In this document: positions 1-16,300 of the stretch, piece by piece
Numbering within the stretch: position 1 is the first letter of the stretch
Layout of the letters: the number at the start of each line of letters is the position of its first letter
Origin: Nemania diffusa
Lineage: Eukaryota > Ascomycota > Sordariomycetes > Xylariales > Xylariaceae
DNA length: 64,000 bases
Direction of reading: 5' to 3'
Assembly (NCBI GenBank): GCA_038501195.1
Contig: JBBPUQ010000003.1
Location: 1,132,501 to 1,196,500 of the forward strand
Made by a program: the position numbers and the translations under genes
Notes under the pieces: generated by a model
Databases searched by the model: none
Told to the model about the DNA's origin: nothing
The model's input: the letters and a program-made list of their open reading frames with translations, nothing else

Positions 1-1729
1 GTTTAAAAATTTATTAATTATTTAAAATTATTATTTTTTTAATATAAATATATAGTTGTTTATATTAAAGTTAAAATTTTAATATTTTTTATTAGTTTAT
101 ATAATTATATAATATTATATATATTTTGTTTTAAGTTTTAAGTTATAATGTTTTTTTAATTATTAATAAGTTTTTTAGTTTTTTTTAAATTATATAATTG
201 TTTTAATTAAAATAAAATAATATTAAAAAATTTATTTTAATTTTGTAAAAAAATAATTTAATAAATTTATAAAATAATAATATTTATATATAATTTATAA
301 TTAAAATTTATTTAAATTAATTGTTTTAATAATAGCTAATATAAAGTTATAGTTATTAATTTAAATATTTATTTATAATTTTAATTTATTTTATAATTTT
401 ATAATAATTTATAAATATTAAAATATATTAAATTTTTATAATTTTATATAATTTGTTTATAAAAGTAAATATAAATTAAAACTTTTTATTAAAAGTTATT
501 ATAATTAATATTTTAAAAATTTAAAAAAAACTTTTGTAATATATTTATATAGTATTTTTTATAATTGTTTATATAATATATAATATAATTTAAGTTTTTT
601 TTTTTAAATAATTTATTATAACTAATATATTATTATAACTATATTTATTTTTAAATATTTGTTTAAAATTTATAATTAAATATTTTTAAATATAGTTTAA
701 AATAAAAAAAAAAGTAAGTTTATTAAATATTTTATTATATAAAACTTTTATAAAATAATATTTTATATAGTTAAAAATATATATATTATAATTTTTTTTA
801 AGTTTAAGTTATTAATAATATTTTGTAAAAAGTTTATGTGTTTTTTTTTTTTTTAAATATATAATAAATATTTTATTATATACTTTTTAAATAAATTATA
901 TATATAAATATAAAAAATCAAAAATTATAAATTTTTTGTTATAAATAATTAAACTATTAATTAATTATTATAAGTTATTATTATTAAAAAAAGTTTTTTT
1001 ATAATAAATTTTTATATTAAAGTTTTTTTTGTTTTTTTTTAAGTATTTTTATAATTAATTAAAAATTTAATAAAGCTTTTATATTTTTTTATAACTTTAT
1101 AATAAATAATTTAATTTAATATATTATTTATATAAATATATTGCAAATAATATTATTTATTAATTAAAAAATCATTAAATATTTTTGTATTTTTTTTTTT
1201 TTTTTATATATAATAAAATTTTTGTATTTTTTTATTAAAATATTAATTAATATATTTTTTTTTTCAAAGTAGTAAATAATATAAAAATTATATTTTATAA
1301 ATAGTTTTATTTATTTTATTTGTTATAAGTTTAAATATTATTTTTAATTAAAATATTTTAAAATTTAATAATTAATTATTATTAAAAATAATTTAATATA
1401 ACTATTAATTAATTTAAGTTATTATTTTTTAAAAGCTAAAAATATTATAAATATTTTTTTATTAAAAATTTTATAGTTTAATTTAATATTATATAAAATT
1501 TTAAAATAATATATAATTAAATATTAATTATTTTTATATTTTTAAAATAAAATTTTTATAATTATATTATTAAAAATATTAGTTTTGATTTTAATAAATA
1601 AGTTATATTTATAATATTATAATATTAAATAAAATATAAAAGTTTTTTTTAATTATAAAAATATTTAGTTATATTTATTAATTTATAAAAAAGTTTTTTT
1701 TTTTTTTGTTAATTATATTATAAATTTAA

Positions 1730-2560
1730 CAATTTAACTATAGTTTTTTATAAATTTTTTATAAAAATTATAAAATTTTAAAAAAAATTATATATTTTTT
1801 ATAGTTATAAAAAATTTTTAGTTTTTTATTACTTTTATTTTTACTAAATTAATTTAAATATTATTTATATTAATAATATATTTTAAAAATTTAATTTTTA
1901 TAATATAAAATTTAAACTTTTTTAAGTTTATTTAAAATTTAGTAATATATAATTGTTATAATATTAATTATATATATTTTTAATAATTTTTTAAATTAAT
2001 TAAATAAATAAAAATATTATTTATATATATATTATAAAAATTGTTTAAATAATTAAATAATATATTGTTAATATATTTTTAAAATATAATAAAACTATTA
2101 ATTAAATTAAATAAAAATATTTTATATTTAAAAAATTTATAATATATATAAAAAATTATTAAATTTTTTTATTTAAGTTTTATATATATTTAATTAAATA
2201 TTTGTTTTATATTTAATTTAATAAATATATTAACTTTAAAAAGTTATAACAATGTTTTTTTAATTAAAAATAAAAAATATCGGTTTTTTTTTATTAATTT
2301 ATTAAGTTTTTAATAATTTATATAAAATTTTAACTTTTTTTTTAGTTTTTTTATAAATAATATTAAAAAAGTATAAAATATATTATTAAGTTTAATAAAT
2401 TTTTTTTATAAATTATTAATTAAATATTTATAAATTGTTTTTAATTTATTTAATAATATTTTATATAAAAAGTTATATTAAAAATTATTAAAAGTTTTAT
2501 TTTTAAAAAACTTTATTTTATAATTTATTTTAAACTAATAAAATAAAAAAGTATTAAAGT
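1730..2560. mobile_element. Second retroelement fragment, homologous to 15.7-16.5 kb
   Basis: Several blocks here align collinearly with the interior of the LTR element, at an offset of about 14 kb. Examples are 1,752-1,790 with 15,742-15,780, the TTTTTACTAAATT block near 1,839 with 15,839, and the TTTTTAATAATTTATATA block near 2,308 with 16,307. Mismatches are mainly transitions and I estimate identity around 80 percent. No LTR matching 13,060-13,362 was found at the expected place near 6 kb. The fragment may therefore be truncated, or a related element with different LTRs. Confidence 0.5.
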
Positions 2561-5500
2561 TTATTTTATTAAATATATATAATAAATTGTAATATTTTTT
2601 AAAAATTATTTATAAAACTTTTATATAAAAGTTTTTTTTTTTTTATTAAAAAAAGCTTTTTTTTTATTTTTAATAAACTTATTGATTTTATAAATAATAG
2701 TAATTTATATTTTTTATATAAAATTATTATATAAAACTAATATATTAAAAATAGTTATAATAATATTAACTAATTTTATTAAAAGTTTAATTTTATATTA
2801 TTTTAATTTGTTTTTTTATATTTTATAAAAATTTAAACTATTAGTTTTTTATTATAAAATAATTTCTTTATTTTTTTTTAAACTTTTTTTTTTTTTAATT
2901 TTATAAAAAAAATTAAACTATTGTTTAAATTATATTTTATTTTGTTAATATTTTTTTTAGTAAAATTAAATTGTTTAATAATTAAAATTTAAAATGCTGT
3001 TTAATTTTTTTAGCGTTTTTTTGCTAATATAGTTGTTGTTTTTTTTTTTAAAAAAACTTTATATTTTAATAATTAATATTTAATTAATACTTAAAGTTTA
3101 TAAGTTATATTTTTGTTTAATTTATATTTAAATTTTAATTAAAATATTAATTAAAAAAATAACTAAATAAAAATATTAATTTATATTTTTAATAGTTAAA
3201 AAATATATTGTATTTTTAAAACTAAAGTTTTTTAATAATTATTTTATAAATTTAAAAAAATATTACTATTAAAAATATATTTTTAAAACTTTTTTTTTAT
3301 ATTTATAAAAATATTAATAAAACAGTTTTAATATTTTGTTTTTTTTTTATTATTATATTTAAAAATTAATTAAAAATAAAATTAAATAATTATAAAAAAG
3401 TTTAATACTTTTATAATTTTTTTTATAAATAATATATTTATATTTATATATATATTTGTTTTTATATTTTTAAAAAAACTTTTAATAATTAATAAAAATT
3501 TATTATTATTTATAATATATATATATAATAAAAGTTATTTTTTTAAATATTTATTTATTAAATTTAATTTGTTATTTATATAATTTTTTTGTAATATTTT
3601 TTTTAAACAAAAGTTTAGTTTATTTAAAGCTATTTTTTTAATGTTTTATTTTTTTTAATTTTTTTTATAGTAATATTTTTTAAAACTTTTATTTTGTTGT
3701 AAAAACTAATAAATATAGTTATAATATTTTATAAATATATTTTTTTTTTAATACTATTTAAAAAGCAATTTTTTAAAATATGTTTTTTTTATTAACAGTT
3801 AAAATATTTGTTCTTTTTTACTAGCTTTAATAGTTTAAAATTATTTAAAATATTGTAACTTTAAATTATTAAAGTTTTAATATTATTGTTATTAGTTTTA
3901 ATATTATTATTTTTATTATTAATAATATTTTTTAAAATATTATTAATATTATTATATATAGTTTATTAATTAAGCTTGTTTATATTATTAAAAAAAATCG
4001 ATTAATTAACTTTATATTTAATATTAAATTTTTTATTATTTATATATATTTAATAAATTAATTAAATATAAAATTTAATATATTAATTAAAAAAAATATT
4101 ATTATTTAAATAAGCTAAAAAAATATTTAACAATTTATTAAACAATTTATTTTTAAAATGTTTTTTTTATTTTTTTTTTTTAATTTAGTTTTTTTAACTA
4201 GTAAAATAAAATTAGTTTTAAAATTAAAAAAAATAGCTAAAATATAATTATTAAAATTAAAAAACTTTTATTTTAATTTAAATTTTTTGTTAATATTTAT
4301 ATTTTTATAGCTTTTTTTTAAATAGTTAAAAAATATTTTAACAATAATTAATTAATTAAAATAACTTTTAATTAAATATAAAAGTAAATATTTAATAACT
4401 TTATTATTAATATAAGTTTTAATATTAGTTATTTTTATAGTATTATTAATAAATTAATTTTTATTAACAATTAGTTAATTTTTTATAATATATAATTATA
4501 TTTTTAATTTAATATTATTTTTGTTTTTGTTATTATAAAAAAACTAATTTATAAAATTTTTTATTTATTTAAATAAATTTTAAAATATTATTTTTATAAA
4601 AAAATAAATTAATAATATATTAGTTAGTTTTATTTAATAGTTTTTAAATATAGTTATATTTAATAATAGCTATTTTTAACTTTTAAAATAAATAATTAAT
4701 AGTTTATTTAAAATAAAAATTAAAAGTAAGTTTTTTTTTATTATTTTTTATTAAATAGTTTAATTATTTTTTTTTATTAACTATAATTTTATTAAACTTT
4801 TTAGTTTAATTAACAAAAGTTTTTATATATTAAATAAATAATATAACTAAGTTATATAAATTTTTAGTTTATTATTAATATATTATTATTATTAAAAACT
4901 TAATTTTTATTTTTTAAAATAAAACATTAAAATATTTAATTAAGTTAATAAAAGTATTTTTATTAATTAGTTTATTAAATTTAAACTAAGTTTTTTTTTT
5001 TAATTAAATAATAAAAATAAAAAAAAAAGCGATTTTATTAAATTTATATAATTTAGCAATATATTTTTTTAATAAATAGTTAGTTTTTTAAAAAAAGTTT
5101 TTTTAATTTAAAATATAATATTTATATATAAAAAAAAAGTTTTATATTTAGTTTTAAAAACTTTTTATTAAAAAAGCTAAAATAATTAATTTATTGTTAT
5201 TTTTAGCTTTTATAATAACTGAAATATTTTAACTAAATTTTTTAAAGTATATTTAAATATTAGTTTTTATATAAAAAATTAAAAAAAGCTACTTATTATT
5301 TATAATTATAAATAGTTATAATTTATTAAAAGTTAAATTAATTTGTTTTTTTGTTTGCTATTTAAATATAATGTACTTTTTAAATATTAATACTATTATA
5401 ACAATTAGTTATAATTTAATTTTTTTATAAAAAATATTTAAAAGTAGTTTTTATATTTTATAAATATAAATAATTTATAAATTGTTATATAAAATTTACA

Positions 5501-8500
5501 AAAAAAATAAAGCTTTAAATAAATAAAGCTATATTATATAAAAAATCTACAGATAAAAAAAAAAAAAAAAAAGTTAAGAATTTTTTTGCGAAAAAATTGT
5601 TTATATATATATATATAAAGCGGTTTAAAGCAGCAATAAATAAGGTTATTTATTTAGCTATGTAATAAAGCTACCTAATTTATTTAAGTAATTAAGCTAA
5701 TATTAATTAATTTATAACTTATATTTTAAATATATTAACTATAAAAATTGAATAAACATTAGTTAAAACTATTAAAAGTTATAAAAAAGCTGTTTTAATT
5801 ATTATTTTTTTATAAGTTTATTTATTTTGTATAAAGTTTTAATATAAAACACTTTTATTAAAGCTAAAATTTAAAGCTTGTTTTATTTTCTAAATAGCTT
5901 AAAGTTGAAAAATATTAATAAATAAAATTATAATAAGTTTTTTAATATTATTTTATATAAATAAAAAAAAGATTTTACTTTTTTTGCTAATTAAATAGTT
6001 AATAAATTTTTCTAACTTAATATTTAAAGCTTTTTAAAAATATACAAGTTTTATTATAGTTATATTTATTTTAAACAAAATATATATATTAAAATTTACT
6101 GTTTTAATATTTTGTTAACTTTAAGTATATTTAAAAATATTAAAAGTTACAAAATTAAACTTTGATATAATTTTTATTACAGTTTAATATTTATTATTTA
6201 AATTAAATAATATTTATTTTTTATAACTGCTAGTTTTTAATAAATAAACTTGTTTATTTTTTTAAAAGTTGTTATATTTAAAAAATTTAAATAAAATAAA
6301 ATTTTAAATTTTTAAATATATAACTAGTTTATAAATTCTATTAATAGTAAATAAATAGCTAAAAAGCTAAATAACATTGAAATAATAAAAAATATAAAGT
6401 TTTTACTTAAAAATCAAACTTTATTTAAAAAAAAATTATTAAAAAAAAGCAAAAGTTTATAAAAATACAGTAAAGCTTTTATTAAAGCTATTATATAAAA
6501 CTAATTAAAAAAGAAATATTAGTTAAGTTTTGCAAAAAATAGCTAAAATTAAAAATTATATTTAAATATATAATTATATTTTAATATAAAAAAAATTAAG
6601 CTATATTTTGCTCAAAGTAATCAACTATATTTTAAGTTTAAAAATAATAAAGTTTTAACTATATTAAAATATTTCTGATTTTATATTTATTTATAAAAAT
6701 ATAAGCATATAAATAAAAATTATATAGTTTTTTAAGCTATATATATATTTTTTTTAGGTGAACAAATATTTTTTACAGCTAAAAATCAATTAATTAATTT
6801 TATTAGTAATTAATTAAAACAAATCTATATATTTTTTTTTAAATATAAAGCTTTAAGCTTTTTGAAAATATTTTAAAACTAATTAAAAATTTTAATAACA
6901 ATATAAAAAAAATACTAAAAGATTTAAATATTAATGTTTAAAACTTAGTTATTGTTTTTTATTTATATAAAGTATTAGTTTTTTATTTTTTTTTATTTTA
7001 TTTAATATGTTTATATAAACTATTGCAAATTTAAAAATATTTAATTATAAAATAAAATTTAAAATAATATAAAAAATATAAAAAAATTAAATAATGTATA
7101 AAATAAAAAGTAAATTAATAATATATAAAATAAAAAGCATAAAAATATAGCAAAATTAAATTAAATAATATATAAAATAAAAAAAAAAATTAAAATTAAT
7201 TAATAAAATTAAATTAAAATTAAAAAAACTTAATTGCTAAAATTTAATAGCTATTATAAAAAAATATAAAACTTTTTTTTTTTTTCTTTTTTTTTCTATT
7301 TTGCTTTTTTTTATTTATAATTATATAACTAGTTAAAATTATTAATTAATAATATTATATATATATATTTATTTATTTAAAAGCAATAAAAAAATAATTT
7401 TATTTTATTATATTTTTAAGTTAAAGTTAATATTTAAAGTAATTATTTGCTTTTATAACGTTTGATATAGTAAATATATATATATATTGCAATTTAGTCG
7501 CTTTTAATATTTAGGTTTTTATAGCAATAGCTTAAATAATATTTCTATGTTATTAAACTATTTTAGTTTTTTTTTTCGAAATATAAAAAGTTTAAAGTTA
7601 TTTTTATAATATATATATTTAAAAATTAATATTTTATTAATATTTTAAAACTTAAAAATAAATCTATTAATTTATTAATTAACTTTAAAAAAGTTTTAAT
7701 ATTTTAAAGTTAGTTTAAATAGTTTTAGTTTTTTTTTTTTGTTTTAATATAACAAAATTTTTAATTGTTATATATAATATATATATTTTATAAATATATT
7801 TTTTATAGTTTTTTTTTAAAGCTATAATATTAATAATTTATTTTTAATAAAATTATATTTTAAATAAATAGTTTAATATAAAAAGCTGTATTTTTTTATT
7901 AATTAAAAGTTAATAAATACTATTTTTTAAGTTTGTTTTTAAAAAGTTGAATTAAAAGTTTAAATATTAAACTTTAAAAACTTTTTAAAATAAATAGCTA
8001 TATATAATTTCAAAAATTAAATAATTTATATTTTATATATAATAAAAATTGATATAATAAATTATTTTTAATAAATAATTAGTTTAGTTTTTTTTTATTA
8101 ATATAACATTATATATTATTAGTTTTAAAAAAATATTTTATATAACTTTCAAAAACTTTTTTATTAATTTATATAATTTATATAACTTTAATAAGCTATT
8201 TATTAATTTTAACTTTATTTGTTTTATAATAACACTAAAAGCTTTAAAAAAAAATGTATTTTTTAAGTTAATATATAGTTTAAATAATATAGTTTTTATT
8301 ATAAATCGTTAAAATTTAAAAATATTTATAGCAGTTTTAATATTATAGTTTTTAATTATATAGTAATAAATTTATTTATTAAAATAGTTAATTATAACTA
8401 AAAAATATCATTTTTTTTAATTAACAAAAAAAAGTTTATAAAAGTTTATAACTACAATTTAATAAAATTTAAATATTATAATAAATAAAAATAATATTTT

Positions 8501-11500
8501 CAGTTTTAATAAATCAAACTTAATATATAATAAATAGCTTAAATAGTAATTTTAAGTGTTTGTTTTTCTAGTTAGCTAATATATAAATTAGTTTAATTTT
8601 TAAAAAATAAAAACTAGCAAAAAATATTTACTGTTATTATAAGCTTTTTTTAAAGCAGTAATTATTTTATTTATATATAAATATAATTTTTAGATTTTTT
8701 TTTAATTATATTTAAAATATAATTTAATTAATTTAAATTATTTAGATTTATTAATAAAAGCTTTAAATTTTAATCAATTTAGTTTATTTAAAATAATATA
8801 TTTAAAAAATCGATATATATTTTTATATTATAAATTATTAAAATATTTAAAGTCGTTTTTATTAAAATCAAAAATAAAAAAAATTTATAAAAACTAAATA
8901 ATATTATTTCAACTTTTTTAACTTTTTTTAAATATATATAATAGATTTATATATTTTTTAAAGCTATTAAACTAAATCTATAAAAAGCAAAATTTTAATT
9001 TTGCAGTTTTTAAAACTATTTATTTTTTCATTTAATTAATTAAGTTTTTAACTTTTTGTTAAATAATATATTGTAAAAGTTTTTAGTACTTTTTTATTTT
9101 ATTTTTTTAAATCTATTTTTTGTTTTTATTTATAAAACTATATTAAAATATTAAATCAATATTTTGATATTGTATATTAAAAAATATAATATAAAATAAA
9201 ACATTTATAGTTTTGTTTTATTTTTTTTTAATATATATAATTTATATATTAAAAAGTTTTAACTTAATTATTTATTTAATATAAATCTTTTTATAATTAT
9301 AAAAATTAATAAAAAAAGTTAATAGTTTATAATTTATATAAACAATTAAAAAAGCTTTTAATATTAATAGAAAATATTGTAAATAATATTTAATAAATTT
9401 AACGATTTTAAATAGTTTTTTTTTATAAATTTTATAGTTTTGCTAACTTTTTATAAAAAAAAAGTTATTATATATTAAAAGTTTATAAATTTTTTTTTAT
9501 TTTTATATAATAAAAAAATTAGTAATAAACTCTAATATATTTAAATATATTATTATAAATATTTTGAAAATGTAACTATATATTTTTACAATAATTAAAA
9601 CTTTGTTTTATAATAGTTTAAAAAATAAAGTTTTAGTGTTTTTTTATTTTTAGTTAATTTGTTTAATTAATCGATTTAAAGATTTAGTAATTTTTAAATA
9701 GTTTAAAATTTATTTTTAAATAAATTTTAAAACTTTTAAAAAACATCTAATATTTATAAAGTTTTTAAAAATAAACCAATTTTAAAAATGCTTTTATTTA
9801 ATAAGTAAAACTTTTAATATTTTTTAAATAATATATATTATTTTTAAAGTTTTAATTTTTTTATATTTTGAGAATATTTTTTTAAAAAATAGTTTTAATA
9901 TAAACTATTTTATATAAAATAAAAAATAGTTTTTAATAAAAAGCTATTATTTTTTAAAAGTTTTATAAGTTAAAAAAATATTATTTATATATATAATAAA
10001 TATAGTTAAACTATTTATTTTTAAAATAACTATTAATAAAAGTTTAAATTAAAATTTTAAAATAAATTTTATTATAATATTTATTAACTCGATTATTAAA
10101 AACTTTGCTATTTATAAACTTTATAATAACTAAATAAATTATAGTTATAAAAATTTAAATATTAAAAAAGTAAATATATATTTATTATTTAAATATATTA
10201 GTATTAATTAATAAATATATTTAAAATTAAAAATAAAATAGTAGCTAATTTTAAAATTTAATAAATAGTTATAAATATTAGCAATTACTATAATATTTAT
10301 ATTAAATAAATCTTTTTTTATATTTTAGCAGTTGAATATAAATTTAAGTTTAGTTTATAAATTTAAATTATTAATATATTTTTTTTTTATTATTAGTATA
10401 AATTAACTGTTTTAGTTTAATAATTTATTATTTATTGCTATAATAAATTTATATATTTTATTATTAATGTTTTATTAAATAAATATATTTAACTAAAATT
10501 ATTAAAGTTTTGTTTATATTTTATATTATAATTTGTTTTATAATAAAATATTTTTTTATAATTTAATTTAATATATAAAAAAATTTATAAATATTATATT
10601 TAAAACAGTAAATATATTTAAATAGCAATATATATAAAATATATATATTATATTTTCAATTAAATAAATTAAAACTAAAAATTTTAAATATAAGTTAAAT
10701 CTTTTAAACTAAGTTTTTATTTCTAATAAAGACATTTTATTTTAAAATAATATATAAAGTTTTTTAACTTTTCAGTTTATAAAAAAAAAGCGGTGTTTTT
10801 AATTTTTATTATTTATAGTTAAATAAAATTGTGCTTTTTTTTTTTAAAATATAAAATAGTTTATAAATTTTATAAATTTAAAAATAATAATTAATATATA
10901 ATTATATAATAATTAAAAAACTATTTTAATAAAAATAATAGTAATAAACTAAAATATATAATAATTAAATTATTTAAAATAAAAATAAATAAATAAGTTT
11001 AAAATTTTTAGTTTTGTTAAATTTACAATATTAATAAATAAGTTTAAAAATATTAATTTATTAAATTTAAATAGTTTAATAATTTAACTATATAATTAAA
11101 ACTGATTTTTTATTTTATTAAATTATTTAAATTATTATTTAAGTTTAAAACTTTGTTAAATATATTTAAATCTAAATTATTTTGATTTAATAAAGCATTT
11201 TTATTTAATAGTAGCTTAATTTATAATAAAAGTTTATTTATAATAAAAACTATATAATAATAGAAAAATATATTAAATATTAATTTTTAAATAGTTATAG
11301 CATTACTATTTATTTCTTTATTTTTAATAGTTAAAATATTGCGTTAAATATTAAATATAGCTATTATATTTTAAAACTAAAATAAACTTAATAAAAAATT
11401 GATTTTATTTTTTATTTTGCTAAAATTAATTAGTTTTATAATATATTAAATATATTTTTATATTTTTATAACACTGATATTAAAAACAACAAATTTAATA

Positions 11501-13059
11501 ACTTTTATAAAAATATTAATAAATATAATAATAAACAGTTTCAAGATTTTAATATTTAATAAAAATTATTAAATAAAGCTTATATTTATAATTAATTAGT
11601 TATTTATTAAGTTAATATTTAATTTTTAGTTTATTTAAGCTTTATTTAATTTAAAAGTTATTTTTTGATTTATTTTTAAATTTTTTTTTTTTTGTTTATA
11701 TTTAATAATAAAAGTTAATTAATAAAATTAAATAAACTATATAAAAATAGTCGACTTTATATTAACAATTAATACTAATTAAAATTAACTAAATTAGCTT
11801 ATATAAAAAACTTATAACTTTTTAATTTTTATAGCTATATATTAATATGTTTTAATTTAAATTTTAACATTTATATAAGTAAATAAATATTTGAAAAATT
11901 TTATAAAATCAAAATAGATTTATTATAAATTTATAAAGCTTATATTAATAACAAATTATAATTTTGCTTATACTTTTTAATTAAAAAAGCTTTTTTTAAC
12001 TTTATTATAAATTTTTTTTAATAGTTTAAAAAATTAATTTATATATAATCGTTTAATATTTTTTTTTTTTAACAAAGTTTTATTTTTAATATTTAATAAA
12101 ATATAAACAAAGATTATAATATTTTTGTTTTTTTATTTTTTATAAAAATATATTATTTATATTAATAATAATTGAAAATAAAACATTTTATTTTTAAAAT
12201 TATTATCAAAGTTATATTTATTTTTTAAAGAAATTCAGCTAAATTAAATAATAAAGTTTTAAAAAAATAAAATTAAAATATTATTTTATTTAATATTATT
12301 ATATTTATTTTTTACAATTACTAAAAAAGAAGTTTTATTTACTATATTTTTATAATTATAACTTTTTATAACTAAAAAATATTTATTTATATTTAAAAAG
12401 TTATTAATAAATTAATTTTTATTTATTAATAAATTATAATATAATTAAACTAAATAAAATGTTATTTTATTTTAAAAAATATTATAAAAAGTTTTTGTTA
12501 TAAAATATACTAAAGTTTTTAAATATATAGATTTTTATGTTTTTAATTTTGCAATATTTTTAAAATATATAGTTAAAATATAACTAAAGTTTTTATATTT
12601 AAAATATATTTTTATTTTAAGCTTTAATATTTTTTTTCTATTAATTAAAAAATATTTAAATTGTTTATATAAAAAAAAAAAATAAATAAGTTAATATTTT
12701 TAGTTAAATTAAGTTATAATATTAGTTTTATTTAAAAGCTTTTAATTTTAATTTTTATATTTTATATTGTTTATATTAAAAAATATATACTATATATTTA
12801 TTTTTAAAGCTACTATATTATTTAATTTTACTAAAAATATAAAAATAGTTTTAAATATAATAATGTTTTATTAAACAAGCTAAATTTTCTTAAAAATAAA
12901 AAAAGTTATATTTTATATTTAAAAAAATTATTAACTATAAATATAATAAAAAAAATAAAAAGTAATAATTGTTATATTTATAACTAAAATTAAATAAAAT
13001 CGAGCTAATATTTATTTTATATTTATTTTTATATTTTTTACTACTATTTTTTTTAATAT

Positions 13060-13362
13060 TGTAAAAGCTAAAAAAAAACAGTTAATATAGTATATATAAA
13101 AATATTATATATTTAAAAAAAAATACTAAATTAAAAAAAAAAAAAAAAAAAAAAATTAAGTTTATAATAATAAGCTTAATTATATACAAGTTTTTTTTTT
13201 TGTAGTAAATATTTTTTTTATTATTTTAGTATTATTTGTTATATTTTTATTGTTTATTTTTAATATAATAAAATAAATATTTGTTATAAAATATAGTAAA
13301 TATTTTAGTATATTTTTTATATATTGTTTTTTTATATAATAAATATAATTTAGTTATAACTA
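13060..13362. repeat. Left LTR (more heavily mutated copy)
   Basis: This direct repeat matches 20,007-20,307 along its whole length, including a TATATAAAA box near its start (about 13,091), an A-run near 13,133, and a poly-T block near 13,191. Wherever the two copies differ, this one usually has A or T where the right copy keeps G or C (for example TTTATATAAT here against TTTATACAGT on the right). It has therefore received more RIP-type transitions. Confidence 0.72.
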
Positions 13363-16300
13363 TTTTTTTGTTTATTTAAAGTTTGCTTTAAATTTGCAAT
13401 AATTATAAAACTAATAAATAGTTCAAACTTTATAAAATTTAACTTTATAAAATTATATTTAATTAAATTTAATATAGTTATTATTTTTATAGTTTAGTTT
13501 AGTTTGTTTTTTTTTAAAAATTTTTAGTTAATATTTTAATTATTTAAATAGTTTTGTTTTATTAAAATAAACATTATAATATTGTTATAATAAAATAAAA
13601 AAGTTATAAAATTAATAATAAAGTATTATATATTATTTAAGTTTTAGTTTTTTTAACTTATTTTATAAAACAGTTTTTTATATTAAATTTATAAAAACAA
13701 GATTTTTTTAACTTTTTATTTTTTGCTATTAATACTTAAGTTTACAATTTTTTTATTTAAATATTTATATTTTTGTTTAAATAATAAATTATTTGTATAT
13801 TTTTATAATTAATTTATATAAAACTAATATATTTTTTTTTATTAGTTTAACAGTTTTAACAAATAAATATAATTTTTATATTTTAAAATTTTATATAGTA
13901 CTTATATAAAAAAATAGTTAAGTTTATTATTTAAACAATTAATTTGTTTATTTTTTTTTTTAAAAATATAAACAAAATTATTTATATTAAAATTTAACTT
14001 TTGTTTATATTTATTAACTTATTTAATTATTTTGTTTTATATTTTTTATATTTAATTTTTAATTATAAATAAATATTTATAAATTTATTTTTTAAATGTT
14101 TGTATTTTTTATTAAATAAACTTTTTTTAAATAAAAAGTTTAATAATTATTTTTAGTTTATTTTTTTAGTTAAAAGTTATATATATAAGTTGTTTTATAA
14201 TAATTTTTTAAAAAAAAAAACTTTTTAGTAAGTTATATAATAATATAGCTTAAACATTGTTTAAAACTAATAGTATTTTTAATTAGTTATTTTAAAAATA
14301 ATTAATATAAAAATATAACTATTAATTAATTTATTAATATATATTTTTTATTTATTTTACTGTTTTATAATATTTTATAAACAAAAAATCTAATTTTATT
14401 TTATAAATTTATAATAGTTTGTTTATAAAGTTTTTAATAAATTAAAAACTTCAATTGTTTATAATAAATTTAAACTATTTAAATAGTTAATAAAAGCTTT
14501 TATAATATATTTAAGCTATATTTTTTGTTATAATTAATAAACTATAAAATATAATTTAATAAAGCTTAAATAAACAATTTATTATAATAAAAATTGCATT
14601 GTTATTTAATTTGTTTTTAAAAAAACTTTTAAAGTTAATAACAATATATTATTAAAAATAATTTAAAATTTTAAGTAAATAAAGTTTGTTTAATGTTTTA
14701 TTTTAAAATATTTTAGTAGTTTTATAAAAATAGTTAGTTATATATATATTAATATTTTTAAGTATTTTTAGCTACTAATATTTGTTTATTATTAATTTTT
14801 TAGTTTTATTTTTTTTAAAATAAACTATTAAAATTTAATTATAAGTTTTTTGAATTATTTTTGTTTATAAATTGTTTATATTAGTTATAATTAAATATTT
14901 TTTATATATTATTAAATTTTTAAATATTTAGTAATTTATTTATAATATATTAAATATTAACTTTTTATATTTTTTTAATAAAAAACTTTTATAGTTAATT
15001 TATAATAAAATATTAATTAAAAGTATATTTAATATAAATAATAATTTATTAATAATTAACTTATAAATTTTAACTATTTATAAAATAAAACATTTTAAAA
15101 TAAAATTTTTTAAAGTTAGCTATTTTAAAGTTATAACTAGTTAAAAAAATACTATTGTATATTATTTATTTTTTTTTATTTTTAACTTTTTAATTTATTT
15201 TTTAATTTTAATATAATATTTAAAATAATATTTTAAATTTTTAATTAATAAATAATTATAAAGTTATAATATAATATTAGTTTAGTTTATTTAGTTTATT
15301 AAAAATTTAATATATATTTAATAGTAAAATATTTTAATGCTATATAATTAATAATTATTATAAAAAGTTTAATTTGTTATAAACTTATTAGTTTTATTTT
15401 TTAATAAATAAGTTTTTTTATTATTGCTAATATTTTTTTATTATAAATATTATAATTAAGTTTAACTTTATAAAACATTTTAAAATAAAATATTACAAAA
15501 TACTAGTTGTTTTTTAAATTGTTTTTTTATAAAAAACAATTTATAACTATTTTGTTTAATATATTTATTTTTATATATATTTTTATATTAAATAAAAAAT
15601 AACAAAATATTAGTATTAATAATAAAATTTGTTTTAGTTAATTAAACATTTTTTAATATATTTTAAATTAATTAAAACAAGTTGTAATAACTGTTAATTA
15701 AATCAATAGTTTTATAATATAGCTAAACTTTTTAATAAATTGTTTATAAAAATTATAAAATTTTAAAAAAAACTATATTTTTTAAATTTAAGCTATACTA
15801 TATTTTTTAAATAGCTTTTATTTATAAATTATTTTAATTTTTACTAAATTTATTTCAATTTTATTAATACTAATAATAAATTTTAAAAACTTAGTTTTAA
15901 TTATATAAAACTTATACTTTTTTAAATTTGTTTATAATTTTATAATTTATAGTTTATTTAAAACTTTTTTTATATAAAGTTTATATTTAATTTTGTTATT
16001 TAAATATATTAATATATTATTAATATATACTGTATAAAATATATCGAAATATTTAGTTAAAGTATTATTAATAAACTATTAAAATATAACTAGTTTATTT
16101 ATTAAATTAAAAAATAAAATATTAAATTAATATATTTTATATTATATATAAAATATAGTTAAAAATTTATATTTTTTTATTATATATATATAATAAAACA
16201 TTTATTTTATATTTAATTTAATATAAATTTTTACTTTTATAAAATAAATAAATATTTTATTAATTAAAAGCAAAAAATATTAGTTTTTTTGTATTAAAAA

